Of a stretch of 64,000 bases of DNA, positions 45,423 through 53,838 are shown in pieces (position 1 is the stretch's first letter; each line of letters begins with the position of its first letter). The stretch is from Bog-473 sp963738135 (GTDB lineage Bacteria; Actinomycetota; Acidimicrobiia; Acidimicrobiales; RAAP-2), in the NCBI GenBank assembly GCA_963738135.1, contig CAVTVK010000004.1, positions 682,001 to 746,000 of the forward strand. The letters run 5' to 3'. The position numbers and the translations under genes are program-made. The notes under the pieces are model-generated. The model was given only the letters and a program-made list of their open reading frames with translations, had not been told where the DNA came from and ran no database searches.

Positions 45423-45559
45423 GGAGGATCTCCCTCCAAGTCGCCCACCGTTGCGGGGACTCGTAGCTCGTCCCTCTGCAAATGGATCGCTGAGTCGTCG
45501 CTCCGACCCGTCCCCCTAGGCATGATCCCATCATCTCCGCTCTGTCGCCGAACGGGACA

Positions 45560-45573
45560 GGGACATTGGTCCT
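45560..45573. promoter_or_regulatory. DosR-like box within a 25-bp palindrome
   Basis: GGGACATTGGTCCT sits inside longer arms GGGACAGG...CCTGTCCC (45554-45578). It lies 138 bp before the acetyltransferase start and inside or just after the remnant of a P-type ATPase gene. Confidence 0.7.
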
Positions 45574-45609
45574 GTCCCGTCAGGCCGAGAGTCCCTTTTG
45601 TGCCGAGAT

Positions 45610-45814
45610 GACGACCCCGGCCCCCCCCCCGGCGAAGACGCTGCGCCACTTCGATGGGCGTGAGCCCTTCTGGACCGCTGTCGAGAGCTGCCAGGACCTC
45701 CTCCGGCGATAGCACCGCGGCCCGAACAAGATCCAACTCATCGGGCGGAAAGTGTCGGGTCAGGGCTATCACGTCAGTCTTCCCCGTTGGAATACCAGGT
45801 CGTAGAGCCATCAC
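45610..45814 (-). pseudogene. N-terminal remnant of a cation-transporting P-type ATPase (CtpF-like)
   Basis: The ORF from 45814 gives DELDLVRAAVLSPEEVLAAL followed by GPEGLTPIEVAQRLRRGG, the Cation_ATPase_N pattern. After about residue 65, at a run of C's near 45620, the family signal stops and no ATPase core follows. In mycobacteria ctpF is a DosR-regulon gene, so this may be the stump of a lost regulon member. Confidence 0.55.
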
Positions 45815-45891
45815 TCGAAAGGATTCGTTGACTCTTGAGGAATCGACGCGCTCGGGAGTGAGAACTCGGGGCGCCGTGCGCTTTGCGGTCT

Positions 45892-46932
45892 CTACCGGCT
45901 CAGGACAACTTTGACCGCTCCCGTGTCCGCTGCCCGCTCGAAGACGTCATACGCCTTCATCATGTCGTGAAGATCGAAGTGATGAGTGGCAAATCGACCG
46001 GCATCGATCTGGTGAGAGCCGACGAGGCGAAGCAGGGTCGGAGTTGAATAGGTGTCGACCAACCCGGTCGTGACGGTTACGTCACGTGTCCACACCTTCT
46101 CAAGGTGCAAAGTGGCGGGAGCACCATGGACGCCGATGTTGGCGACGTGACCTCCGGGTCGAACGAGCTCGACGCAGAGTTCGAAACTGGCTGGCACGCC
46201 GACCGCTTCGATTGCGACATCGACACCCAAGCCGTCTGTCAGCTCTTCGATGACGGCGACGGGATCTTCACGACCATTGTTGACGGTCAGGTCCGCGCCG
46301 AACAGCTTGGCAGCCTCGAGCCTCGAATCGGCAAGGTCTATCGCGATGACGTGGCTGGGTGAATAGAGCCGGGCCCCGACAATGGCAGAGAGTCCGATGG
46401 GGCCGGCACCAACGACGGCGACGGTGTCGCCCGGTTGCACGCAACCGTTCAGGACCCCGACCTCGTACGACGTCGGCAGGATGTCGGCGAGCATAAGGAT
46501 CTCCTCATCGCTCGCTCCCGCCGGCAGCTGGTACGTCGAGGTATCGGCAAAGGGAACCCGAACGTACTCAGCTTGGGTCCCGTCGATGAGGTGGCCCAGG
46601 ATCCAACCGCCTCCACCAAGGCACTGGCCGTAACGACCGTCACGGCAGAAGCGGCATCTCCCACAGGCGCTGATACATGAAACGAGGACGCGATCGCCTG
46701 GCGCCACCGTGGCGACCGACGAGCCGATGGACTCGACCGTTCCGACGGCTTCATGTCCGAGGATGCGACCCTTCGTGACCTCGGGAACGTCCCCTTTGAG
46801 GATATGAAGATCCGTCCCGCAGATGGTGGTGCAGTCAACGCGCACAACGGCATCTGTATTGTCCAGAATTGTCGCGGTCGGGACGTCTTTCCAAGACTTG
46901 CGCCCCGGTCCGTCGTAAACAAGTGCCCTCAT
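45892..46932 (-). CDS. Zinc-dependent alcohol dehydrogenase
   Basis: This 346-aa medium-chain dehydrogenase has the catalytic zinc site TTICGTDLHILKG and ILGHEAVGTVE. The structural zinc cysteines are in SACGRCRFCRDGRYGQC. NAD(P) binding is by VAVVGAGPIGLSAI. It interconverts alcohols and aldehydes and would regenerate NAD+ in fermentation. A perfect DosR-like box lies about 120 bp upstream (47054-47067). Confidence 0.92.
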   Translation of the reverse strand: MRALVYDGPGRKSWKDVPTATILDNTDAVVRVDCTTICGTDLHILKGDVPEVTKGRILGHEAVGTVESIGSSVATVAPGDRVLVSCISACGRCRFCRDGRYGQCLGGGGWILGHLIDGTQAEYVRVPFADTSTYQLPAGASDEEILMLADILPTSYEVGVLNGCVQPGDTVAVVGAGPIGLSAIVGARLYSPSHVIAIDLADSRLEAAKLFGADLTVNNGREDPVAVIEELTDGLGVDVAIEAVGVPASFELCVELVRPGGHVANIGVHGAPATLHLEKVWTRDVTVTTGLVDTYSTPTLLRLVGSHQIDAGRFATHHFDLHDMMKAYDVFERAADTGAVKVVLSR

Positions 46933-47053
46933 GGTGTTCCCCGATTCGCTAGGTCTAGGTGGTCCGGGACGCGGTGTGGAGTCGCCTCAGATGTCGGTTG
47001 AGTTCTGTCGCCGTCATGAGGCAAGTATGAGCTTGCTGAGCGCCGATTCCTTA

Positions 47054-47067
47054 GGGACCAAGGTCCC
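47054..47067. promoter_or_regulatory. DosR-like box, perfect palindrome
   Basis: GGGACCAAGGTCCC is a perfect 14-bp inverted repeat, the best box in the window. It lies between the divergent alcohol dehydrogenase and kinase genes and could serve both. The rest of the 46933-47338 gap shows nothing else clear. Confidence 0.85.
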
Positions 47068-47338
47068 GACGAACGTGACGTTTGTCTCCTGCTGAGCAGC
47101 GTCGCGTTGTGTCAATTTCAACGGCGGGCCGCGAGGATCAGTCGGACGGCTGAATCGACTTTGCCAAGCAATCACGAGGAGACCCTGTGCCGCTCCAGCT
47201 GGGAGAACGTCCCTACCTCATGTGCCGCCGGTCGAATGGCTCAAGAATGACAATGGCCGGCGTGTTGGGGTCAACAGGCCACACATGGACGAATCCTATG
47301 TCCGACGTTCAGTCCGCGGATGCTGGGAGATCCGAGTG

Positions 47339-48772
47339 ATGGAGCCAACGAATGGGGCACATTCACAGTTGCGAATAGCCGAGACCCACATCTCGATCCT
47401 CGTCTTCGTCGGAGACAGGGTCTACAAGATTCGCAAGCCCGTCCGGTTCGACTTTCTGGACTTCACGGAACGCGTCGCTCGTCTCGCGGACTGTCGCAGC
47501 GAGGTTGAGCTCAATCGCCGACTGTCACCAGACGTGTACCTCGGCGTGGCCGACCTTGTCATGGATGGCGAGCCCGTTGACCACATGGTGGTCATGCGGG
47601 CACTCCCCGAAGATCGTCAATTGGCATCCATGCTGCGAAATGAAGGGATTGAGAAGTGGCTCGACCTGGTTGCGGCGGTCCTCTCGTCATTCCATGAAGC
47701 CGCGGCGCGGTCTGCCGAGATCTCGGCGGCCGCGAGCCCTTCGTCACTCGCACTGAAGTGGAGACAGAACATTGAGGAGGTAGCGCGGCTTGTTCACTCC
47801 AGATTGGATCCCGGGGTCGAGATCGAAATCAGGAGTCTCGTTGATCGCTGGCTGAGCAAACATCACGCACTCTTGGAGGCTCGAATTACGCACGGGCACA
47901 TCTGTGACGGCCACGGAGACCTGCAAGCCTCGGACATTTACTGCCTCGACGACGGAATCCGGATTCTGGACTGCTTGGAATTCTCAGACAGACTGCGCTG
48001 GGATGACGTCTGCGCTGACATTGCGTTCTTGGCAATGGACCTAGAGCGCCTTGGCAGACCAGACGCCGCCGACCTGTTCGTAAAAGCGTACGAGCATCAT
48101 TCGGGGCATCGACTTCCTCCCACTCTCCTGCACCTCCACATTGCGTTGCGCGCATATGTGCGAGCCAAGGTCGTATGCCTCCGTTCCGAGCAGGACGCTG
48201 CTGCAGTTGATTCAGCTCACGATCTCCAGGGGCTGGCCGTCAGGCACCTCCGGAGTGCCCAGTCGACACTTGTGCTGGTCGGAGGACTCCCAGGAACCGG
48301 GAAGAGCACGCTTGCGGCTGGACTGGCTGACGAGACCGGGTGGGTGCTCCTGCGCTCAGACAAAGTCCGACAACATCGACCTTTGGACCCCGATCGTTAT
48401 GCACCCGCAGCCCGAGCTGCCGTGTACGAGCAACTTCTCAGGACCGCCCGAGAGCATCTTGAGGAGGGGGAGTCGGTGATCCTCGATGCCTCCTGGGTCA
48501 GCGCTACGCAACGCGCCAAGGCCGCCCAGGTCGCTCAGGAGACAGGAAACGAACTCTTTGCAATTTGCTGCACGTGTGACGATTCCGTCGGAGCCGATCG
48601 GATCCGACAGCGCCTGGACCGCGGAGACGATGTTTCGGAGGCCACAGTCTCCGTGAGAGACATGATGGAAACGGGGATGGACCCTTGGCCCTCGGCGCGG
48701 GTCATCGACACCTCGCATGACGCGGCCTCAGTGAACCTCGAGGGCGCACTACGCATGTTGACCGGTCAGTGA
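47339..48772 (+). CDS. APH-like / AAA_33 P-loop kinase fusion (Rv2004c-like)
   Basis: This protein of about 477 aa has an N-terminal aminoglycoside-phosphotransferase-like part (HISILVFVGDRVYKIRKPVR, ITHGHICDGHGDLQASDIYC). A C-terminal P-loop kinase follows, with Walker A VLVGGLPGTGKSTLAAGLAD and VILDASWVSATQR. This two-domain design is that of Rv2004c, a DosR-regulon protein of M. tuberculosis of unknown substrate. ATG 47339 has GGGAG 9 nt upstream; longer starts at 47222 or 47285 are possible. The perfect DosR-like box lies about 270 bp upstream. Confidence 0.85.
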   Translation: MEPTNGAHSQLRIAETHISILVFVGDRVYKIRKPVRFDFLDFTERVARLADCRSEVELNRRLSPDVYLGVADLVMDGEPVDHMVVMRALPEDRQLASMLRNEGIEKWLDLVAAVLSSFHEAAARSAEISAAASPSSLALKWRQNIEEVARLVHSRLDPGVEIEIRSLVDRWLSKHHALLEARITHGHICDGHGDLQASDIYCLDDGIRILDCLEFSDRLRWDDVCADIAFLAMDLERLGRPDAADLFVKAYEHHSGHRLPPTLLHLHIALRAYVRAKVVCLRSEQDAAAVDSAHDLQGLAVRHLRSAQSTLVLVGGLPGTGKSTLAAGLADETGWVLLRSDKVRQHRPLDPDRYAPAARAAVYEQLLRTAREHLEEGESVILDASWVSATQRAKAAQVAQETGNELFAICCTCDDSVGADRIRQRLDRGDDVSEATVSVRDMMETGMDPWPSARVIDTSHDAASVNLEGALRMLTGQ

Positions 48773-49169
48773 CTCCTGAACGGTTCGTTCTTTGGATTGC
48801 GGCCAGGACGATCCTGCCGGGTTGAGGGGGGTTTGCCCCGCCTTCAATCATTCCGGCAGCCGATCCTGACGTCTTGTTGGCGGCGGCGCTGATGGAGACC
48901 GCAATGCGAGCTGGCGGGCGCCGTATGGACCCAGGGGCTCCGGCACAATCTTAAGTCTGCGCAAGGAGTCGGGGCCAGCCCTGACCCGTCAAAACGGATG
49001 CAATGTGACGCCTTGGACTTGGTTTCAAGCACCGTTTGACCCTCCGCTACTGCACACCTTTGGGCAAGGACTTAGGTCCCGAGCGGTCAGGGCCTTTCTC
49101 TCTACCACCCGGACTCCATACAGGGTCCAATTGTGACGTCGACGTTCTGTAGACCAAAGGGAGATTTCG
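48773..49169. other. Leader with DosR-like box
   Basis: The box at 49067-49080 is the main signal. A G-rich/C-rich stretch near 48825-48845 (gaggggggtttgcccc) could form a terminator-like hairpin after the kinase gene. No gene is supported. Confidence 0.45.
49067..49080. promoter_or_regulatory. DosR-like box
   Basis: AGGACTTAGGTCCC lies 90 bp before the small ORF at 49170 and likely drives the operon 49170-50291. Confidence 0.75.
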
Positions 49170-49370
49170 ATGCGCCAGGTGAAGACCTCCGAGTCGATGC
49201 CGACCACTGTTCGTAGTGGGCGTTCATCTTTGAACCCGTTCGTTCTTGATGACATCACCCCCATGCTCGCCGAAATACGTCCCGCGCGGTCCGACCGGCT
49301 AAATGACGTGCACTCACACGTCGGCGACCACCATCGTGGAACTGGCAGACCGGTGGCACGGTGCTACTGA
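49170..49370 (+). CDS. Small hypothetical protein
   Basis: This 66-aa ORF begins at ATG 49170 with GGGAG 6 nt upstream. The first 45 residues look protein-like (SSLNPFVLDDITPMLAEIRP); the tail is His/Arg-rich and may reflect a shifted frame. No family is recognised. It is the first gene after the DosR-like box at 49067. Confidence 0.45.
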   Translation: MRQVKTSESMPTTVRSGRSSLNPFVLDDITPMLAEIRPARSDRLNDVHSHVGDHHRGTGRPVARCY

Positions 49371-49430
49371 ACGGACCGGCCACGACTTCCACAAGAACCG
49401 AAATCAGGCACGACGAATAGGAGGATGGAG

Positions 49431-49775
49431 ATGTCCGACAACGCCAGAGGCTCAGAGATCACCGACCCAACGGGCGAGACGACGGATGAAGAGACGGTGC
49501 ACTTCAACGAGGTCATGCGAATTCTCGACGATTGGAGGACTCGGATCGACGAGCTCAAGGTCCAAGTCGATCTGGCCAAGTTGGATCTCCGCGACGGGAC
49601 CGTAAAGCAACTTGATCTGGCTCGCAATGTGAATTCCGTCGCCGCCTCGAAGCTCCGCGACGCCTACCTGGACGCTGCTCGCACTGCGGAGACCCTACGA
49701 GTTGGTGTCCATGAATTCCTTCACGACATCAATGAAGCGTTCGACGCCGTGCAGGCCGTTATCTCACGAGGCTGA
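49431..49775 (+). CDS. Coiled-coil hypothetical protein
   Basis: This 114-aa acidic protein is predicted mainly helical, with heptad-like stretches (ILDDWRTRIDELKVQVDLAK, then AASKLRDAYLDAARTAETLR). AGGAGG lies 7 nt before ATG 49431. The family is not recognised. It probably shares the DosR-like promoter at 49067 with the following universal stress protein. Confidence 0.65.
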   Translation: MSDNARGSEITDPTGETTDEETVHFNEVMRILDDWRTRIDELKVQVDLAKLDLRDGTVKQLDLARNVNSVAASKLRDAYLDAARTAETLRVGVHEFLHDINEAFDAVQAVISRG

Positions 49776-49850
49776 TATGTCGACCACACACTCCGAAAGA
49801 TGGGCGCTGTGATCACCTTTTCGCTTTAGAACCAAGGAGCACGGGAACCA

Positions 49851-50291
49851 ATGGGTAACCAGATCGCGACATCAGACTTGCCGGACGAGCTTCGAATCGT
49901 TGTGGGCGTAGACGGCTCCCCCTGCTCTTTGCGAGCACTCGATTACGCCGCGAATCAAGCCACCGCGACCGGATCGATCCTGCAGATCGTCACCGTCTAC
50001 AACGGGCTCCCAGGATACGGCATTGTGTCGCCAGTTGTTCTCGACAAGGAAGGGGCCGAATCCGTTGTGCACACGGCGATGGACAGAGTCCACGCAGCTC
50101 ATGCCGAGCTCGTGACAAAGGGGAAAATCGTCTACGGCGTCCCGAGAGACGTTCTGTCCGATGTCAGCAAGCAGGCGTCGACGCTCGTGGTTGGAACCAG
50201 GGGACGCGGCCAGATTATGGGCGCTCTGCTTGGGTCGGTTTCGGAACACGTGATTCATCACGGGCACTGCACGACGACCGTCGTCCGATGA
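49851..50291 (+). CDS. Universal stress protein
   Basis: This 146-aa UspA-fold protein reads LRIVVGVDGSPCSLRALDYA at the start and has the ATP-binding loop LVVGTRGRGQIMGALLGSVS, then HHGHCTTTVVR at the end. AAGGAG precedes ATG 49851. It is the third gene after the DosR-like box at 49067. Universal stress proteins are the most frequent members of DosR regulons. Confidence 0.9.
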   Translation: MGNQIATSDLPDELRIVVGVDGSPCSLRALDYAANQATATGSILQIVTVYNGLPGYGIVSPVVLDKEGAESVVHTAMDRVHAAHAELVTKGKIVYGVPRDVLSDVSKQASTLVVGTRGRGQIMGALLGSVSEHVIHHGHCTTTVVR

Positions 50292-50737
50292 ATTGACCAT
50301 CCGGATCTCACTCGAGAAATCCATCCTCTTGCGTTTCGGCGACCGTGCCACCTGCGTCGACGAGGTCACATCGTGGTGAGAACCGCGTTTCGTGCGTCCG
50401 AAGGCGCGAATGGCCCGTCAACGCCGGGACCGCCGTCCCTTAGGACCTTCGTCCCTCTGCGAACGAAAGCACCCCCAAGGACGATGAGAGGTGAGGCATC
50501 GAGGATTCTGGGAGGTTGCCGTGGGACAGAGTGACCCAACTACCGAAGGAACAGATGAGCGCCGAATGGTAGGGGGGGAGTTGACGGATCAGCATTCGGC
50601 CATCGTGCCCTTGAGTTCGCCGTGAGAGAAGCAGCCCGTTGGAGTGCAGCCCACGAGCAAGACCGTTGCAACGGGCAAATGGCTGAATAACGCCGGCAAA
50701 TCGAAAAGACAACATCACGACAAGGAAGGAGTCATCC
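50292..50737. other. Leader with DosR-like box
   Basis: The box lies at 50442-50455. The 280 bp between it and the next gene show no ORF with support. They may be a long 5' leader or hold a second, unseen promoter. Confidence 0.45.
50442..50455. promoter_or_regulatory. DosR-like box
   Basis: AGGACCTTCGTCCC is an inverted repeat with one off base. It lies 282 bp before GTG 50738, farther than at other operons. Confidence 0.65.
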
Positions 50738-51208
50738 GTGAAGCTCGATCCGAGAGGTTCTGAAGTCCTCGGTGAGGACGAATGCCGAAAGCGGCTGGCG
50801 AACGTCGCCGCCGCGTCAGGTATCGGACGTATCGCCATCAACGGTGATCCATCACCCCACGTCATTCCCGTGAACTTCAGGGTAATCAAAGGCGGAATCG
50901 TGATCCGGCTCGGGGTGGGATGGGCCGCATTTCATCTCGACGGTGCACCGGTGACCTTCGAGACCGACGGGGCGATGGCGTCTCGCCATAGTGGCTGGAG
51001 CGTGGTGGTAGAAGGAGTCGCCCATATCGTCCCGTACGACGACGTCGCACGGCTCGGGGCCAACCTCCCGAATCCGATGGTGACGGTGCCGGGAGTCCGC
51101 GTCTTTGAGATTGTGCCGCACAAGGTGACGGGTCGCGCCGTGGAACCGGACCTTCGGAACGAGCGCAGGGACTCTTCTGAGTTGGCCGAAGGAGTCGGTG
51201 AGACTTGA
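50738..51208 (+). CDS. Pyridoxamine-5'-phosphate-oxidase-like flavoprotein
   Basis: This 156-aa split-barrel protein has CRKRLANVAAASGIGRIAIN, DPSPHVIPVNFRVIKGGIVI, APVTFETDGAMASRHSGWSV and VEGVAHIVPYDDVARLG. The layout matches small FMN/F420-binding PNPOx-fold proteins, several of which are DosR-regulated in mycobacteria. The substrate is unknown. The start is GTG 50738. The next small gene overlaps its stop. Confidence 0.8.
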   Translation: MKLDPRGSEVLGEDECRKRLANVAAASGIGRIAINGDPSPHVIPVNFRVIKGGIVIRLGVGWAAFHLDGAPVTFETDGAMASRHSGWSVVVEGVAHIVPYDDVARLGANLPNPMVTVPGVRVFEIVPHKVTGRAVEPDLRNERRDSSELAEGVGET

Positions 51209-51410
51209 GAGAGCCGCATCTCGATTGGTTGCCGCCGAAGAGCTGTCCGCTGTCCTGCGCAAGGCGCGACGAGCGCTCGACGCGGAGATCGCCGGGACGG
51301 ACAGCGACACGCTCCGAACGAGGCTGCTCGAGCGTCGCCGTTCTCAGCTCGAGCGTCGTCGTCTCCTGGACGGCATCGCCGCGCAGTTGACGACTCCGCA
51401 GGGCTTTTGA
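51198..51410 (+). CDS. Small helical hypothetical protein
   Basis: This 70-aa basic helical protein contains AEELSAVLRKARRALDAEIA and LRTRLLERRRSQLERRRLLD. GTG 51198 lies 3 nt after GAAGGAG and overlaps the upstream stop by 11 bp, so it is likely co-translated with the flavoprotein. The family is not recognised. Confidence 0.5.
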   Translation: MRLERAASRLVAAEELSAVLRKARRALDAEIAGTDSDTLRTRLLERRRSQLERRRLLDGIAAQLTTPQGF

Positions 51411-51654
51411 GTCAAGAGGAGGGCTTACCCGGGCAACTCAAGAGGGAGCCTTGGGCACGACGATCATCCGGCGGCCGATTCAGACGACAAGAGGTTCCCC
51501 CGGGGCGACGAGCTCATAGGCCTGCGAGAGTCCGAAAAGCTCGCCCTTCGCCCACGCTGAGAACCAGCCGGCCGCTCGTCAGGTGATCGGGTCGACGAGA
51601 CGGAGACTGCGGCGCGGCTGACGCAGCGACGACGAGAGGCACCAACAAGGCTGC

Positions 51655-51873
51655 TTACGACTGGGCGTGCACCCTGTCGTGGATGAACATGAATCGCATC
51701 GGCCAATACCGAGGGCGGAGCTCTGGCGGCTCCTGCCGGGACCAGAACAACCCTGCCAACGTGACGGCGGCGGAGGCGAGCCAGATGATCACTCCGATGG
51801 CCAGGGCCCACGGCATGCCTCACAATGCCACCACCATGAGGCCCGTCAGGGCGACAGCGAGACCGGCAGTCAT
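51655..51873 (-). pseudogene. Two-TM small membrane protein with an in-frame TGA
   Basis: ATG 51873 has a strong AGGAGG four nt upstream. The frame reads MTAGLAVALTGLMVVAL, then TGA (51822-51820), then GMPWALAIGVIIWLASAAVT and LAGLFWSRQEPPELRPRYW to a TAA at 51655. Two hydrophobic helices lie on either side of the stop, and a Trp (TGG) at that place would give one normal 72-aa protein. It is a point mutation, a base-call error or a reinitiation case. It is the last gene of the minus-strand operon from 53572. Confidence 0.55.
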
Positions 51874-51890
51874 CGGTCCTCCTAGTTGGG

Positions 51891-51992
51891 TCAGTGGACA
51901 ACACCGAGGGGACGGAACATCCGGATGGCCAAGTCCTCGCCGTCCTGAACGTCCAGCCTCGTCACGCGAGAGGATTCACGAACAGGCGCCAT
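51891..51992 (-). CDS. Possible 33-aa peptide
   Basis: The ORF starts at ATG 51992 with AAAGG 8 nt upstream, 5 bp after the CoA-binding gene. It reads VTRLDVQDGEDLAIRMFRPL. Context and spacing are the only support. Confidence 0.35.
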   Translation of the reverse strand: MAPVRESSRVTRLDVQDGEDLAIRMFRPLGVVH

Positions 51993-51996
51993 CGAA

Positions 51997-52482
51997 TCAG
52001 CCTTTCTCGACGTGGCGCGGAATTGCTCCCGTGAGCGAGCACATGACCCGCATCACCTTGTGCCCCGGATCTGCGGTGGGGTCGAACATGCATGGACAGC
52101 CTCCAGCAATTACGGTCATCCCCTGCTGCCGACCAAACTCGGCGCCTTCTGGTGACACGCTCCCAGCCCCCAAGGCGCGGTGCATCCACACTCGATTGAT
52201 GCCAAGCTCAGCGCACTCGTGCACCGTCATCTCGGCCGTCTCAGGTTTCGTGGCGATCACCACCCAGTCCACGCCTCCGGGTATCGACATCAGGTCGTGG
52301 TAACAACGGTCACCCTCGACTTCTTCTACGTTTGGATTGACGGCGAAGACCTCATAACCCCGGTCACGCAGACGCTTGTAGACGACATTGCTGCCGTGAT
52401 CCTTAGGAGTTCTCGACACTCCCGTCACTGCGACTCTCTTATAGGACAAAAACTCCCGGGCCGTTTCTTTCACAGTGCTCAT
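51997..52482 (-). CDS. CoA-binding (YccU-like) protein
   Basis: This 161-aa single Rossmann domain is of the CoA_binding_2 family: KRVAVTGVSRTPKDHGSNVV, GYEVFAVNPNVEEVEGDRCY, VDWVVIATKPETAEMTVHEC and NRVWMHRALGAGSVSPEGAE. The late cysteine pair GGCPCMFDP is typical. It binds CoA or a related nucleotide; no reaction is known. It overlaps the upstream membrane gene (ATGA) and belongs to the operon under the tandem boxes at 53634-53669. Confidence 0.88.
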   Translation of the reverse strand: MSTVKETAREFLSYKRVAVTGVSRTPKDHGSNVVYKRLRDRGYEVFAVNPNVEEVEGDRCYHDLMSIPGGVDWVVIATKPETAEMTVHECAELGINRVWMHRALGAGSVSPEGAEFGRQQGMTVIAGGCPCMFDPTADPGHKVMRVMCSLTGAIPRHVEKG

Positions 52483-52940
52483 GGCTTGGCACTCCCAACG
52501 TGTTTTGGCATCTTGTGTACTTCTTTCTCAACCTCTGGTAGTTGGGGCATGGACGATTCCTGACGAACAGCGAGAATTGCGACCGCGACTCCCACGAGCC
52601 CGAAGACAGCCTCGAGCGGTTGAAATCCGATCCAGACCCACTCGGTCACCTCGAAGGCGATCAGCCCCACTCCAGCGAATATCGAGAGCTCGCGTGCGTG
52701 AAGCAAACGTCGTCGCTGCCATTCTGCGGTGAGCAGAAATCCCCCTCCGACCAAGACGGCCAGCAGAATCCCGGGCACGCGCCAATCGGAGAACGGACTT
52801 CCGTAAAGGGCCGACAGCTTGGCCTGTAGCAACGATCCGTCCGGACGCACCGCCAGCATTACCCCGCCGGCAAGGGCGGTAAAGGCCGTGACGTACGCCA
52901 GGGCGACGAGGGCATGGTCGCCGGCGACCGCGCTCTTCAT
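52479..52940 (-). CDS. Four-helix membrane protein of unknown function
   Basis: This 153-aa protein has helices near 10-28 (LVALAYVTAFTALAGGVMLA), 55-72 (VPGILLAVLVGGGFLLTAEW), 85-105 and 108-125 (EAVFGLVGVAVAILAV), and a charged C-terminus. The family is not recognised. Both ends overlap neighbouring genes by 4 bp, so it is translated as part of the 53572-51655 operon. Confidence 0.7.
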   Translation of the reverse strand: MKSAVAGDHALVALAYVTAFTALAGGVMLAVRPDGSLLQAKLSALYGSPFSDWRVPGILLAVLVGGGFLLTAEWQRRRLLHARELSIFAGVGLIAFEVTEWVWIGFQPLEAVFGLVGVAVAILAVRQESSMPQLPEVEKEVHKMPKHVGSAKP

Positions 52941-53572
52941 GGCGCCACTCGGCTCATAGCCAGCGACTCAGCCATCTGCCGCGTCGCCACCGTCAGTCCC
53001 GCATCCCACCCCGGGGCCCTCCCTTGGTTCGGTGGCTGCCCGGCTCGTTGAACCAAGCCGATACGAGTCAGAAGCCACGCGACAACCGAATTGGAGTTCC
53101 ACATTTCGCCGGCTCGAAGCTCATCGCCGCCCCAAACAGGCACCGGGACAGATGGCACCAGGGCGAGCGCCTGCGTAATCAGGTCGCGGTCGGATGAGAG
53201 ATGAACCGGGCTGCCCACCGCGCTCGCAAGGTCGGGAATCACTCCTCCGCTCCAACGCCGGATCTCGTAGCGGAAGTGGCGGAAGCGGCCAGCAGACCTG
53301 CAGCCGACCGGGCCTTCGGCAACGACTCCTCGCTCGGTTCTCCCCCGAGAGTCGGGGATGGGGGTCATCTCGATCACGGTCGCAGCACCATCGACGACCG
53401 CCACCAGGGCGGAGTGATACAGGTCCTGTGGAGATCGGTGCTGCATGAGGGCCGACCAACGCTCGTACGCCATGCCGCTCGCACGTACGACCTGGGCTCC
53501 TGCCCCCAGAGGAATCCAGTACAGATCGAGCATCGCAGATCGGTCGACGCAGTAGGGCCGCATTTCCTCCAT
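52937..53572 (-). CDS. Hypothetical protein, first gene of a box-controlled operon
   Basis: This soluble protein of about 211 aa from ATG 53572 contains LYWIPLGAGAQVVRASGMAY, DLYHSALVAVVDGAATVIEM, FRYEIRRWSGGVIPDLAS and GEMWNSNSVVAWLLTRIG. The last pattern, with Asn-Ser-Asn-Ser, may be a conserved active-site loop of an uncharacterised family. Start sites are uncertain (53572, 53563 or 53536). Two DosR-like boxes lie 60-100 bp upstream. The three genes behind it overlap one another. Confidence 0.6.
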   Translation of the reverse strand: MEEMRPYCVDRSAMLDLYWIPLGAGAQVVRASGMAYERWSALMQHRSPQDLYHSALVAVVDGAATVIEMTPIPDSRGRTERGVVAEGPVGCRSAGRFRHFRYEIRRWSGGVIPDLASAVGSPVHLSSDRDLITQALALVPSVPVPVWGGDELRAGEMWNSNSVVAWLLTRIGLVQRAGQPPNQGRAPGWDAGLTVATRQMAESLAMSRVAP

Positions 53573-53633
53573 CGGTGCCCACGAAAGATTCGTCACAAGA
53601 AAGATTGTGACGAGTCTTTCCGTAAGGCAGCTA

Positions 53634-53669
53634 GGGACCTTGTTCGGAGCAGCGAGGGACCTTCTTCCT
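53634..53669. promoter_or_regulatory. Two tandem DosR-like boxes
   Basis: GGGACCTTGTTCGG (53634-53647) and GGGACCTTCTTCCT (53656-53669) are spaced 22 bp, one helical face apart. Each keeps one good half site. Tandem weak boxes are common at DosR promoters. They precede the minus-strand operon 53572-51655. Confidence 0.65.
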
Positions 53670-53838
53670 GACTTCTTGGACGCTCGGCGGCCGCATTCAG
53701 CTAGACCTCCGGTGCCGCAAGGTCGTACCACCCCCCGACGAACGGGCTCCTGTGTGGAGATGGAGCAGCCGTTTGGCTGCTTGCTGCAGGTTCACATGCG
53801 AGTTGGGAGCGGCCGACTGATGGTTTCCCGCTGGAGTT

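Noticed and set aside
51820..51822. Selenocysteine codon in the small membrane protein
   Set aside because: I see no SECIS-like hairpin directly after the TGA and the surrounding residues are hydrophobic, not a redox site; Trp loss or error is simpler.
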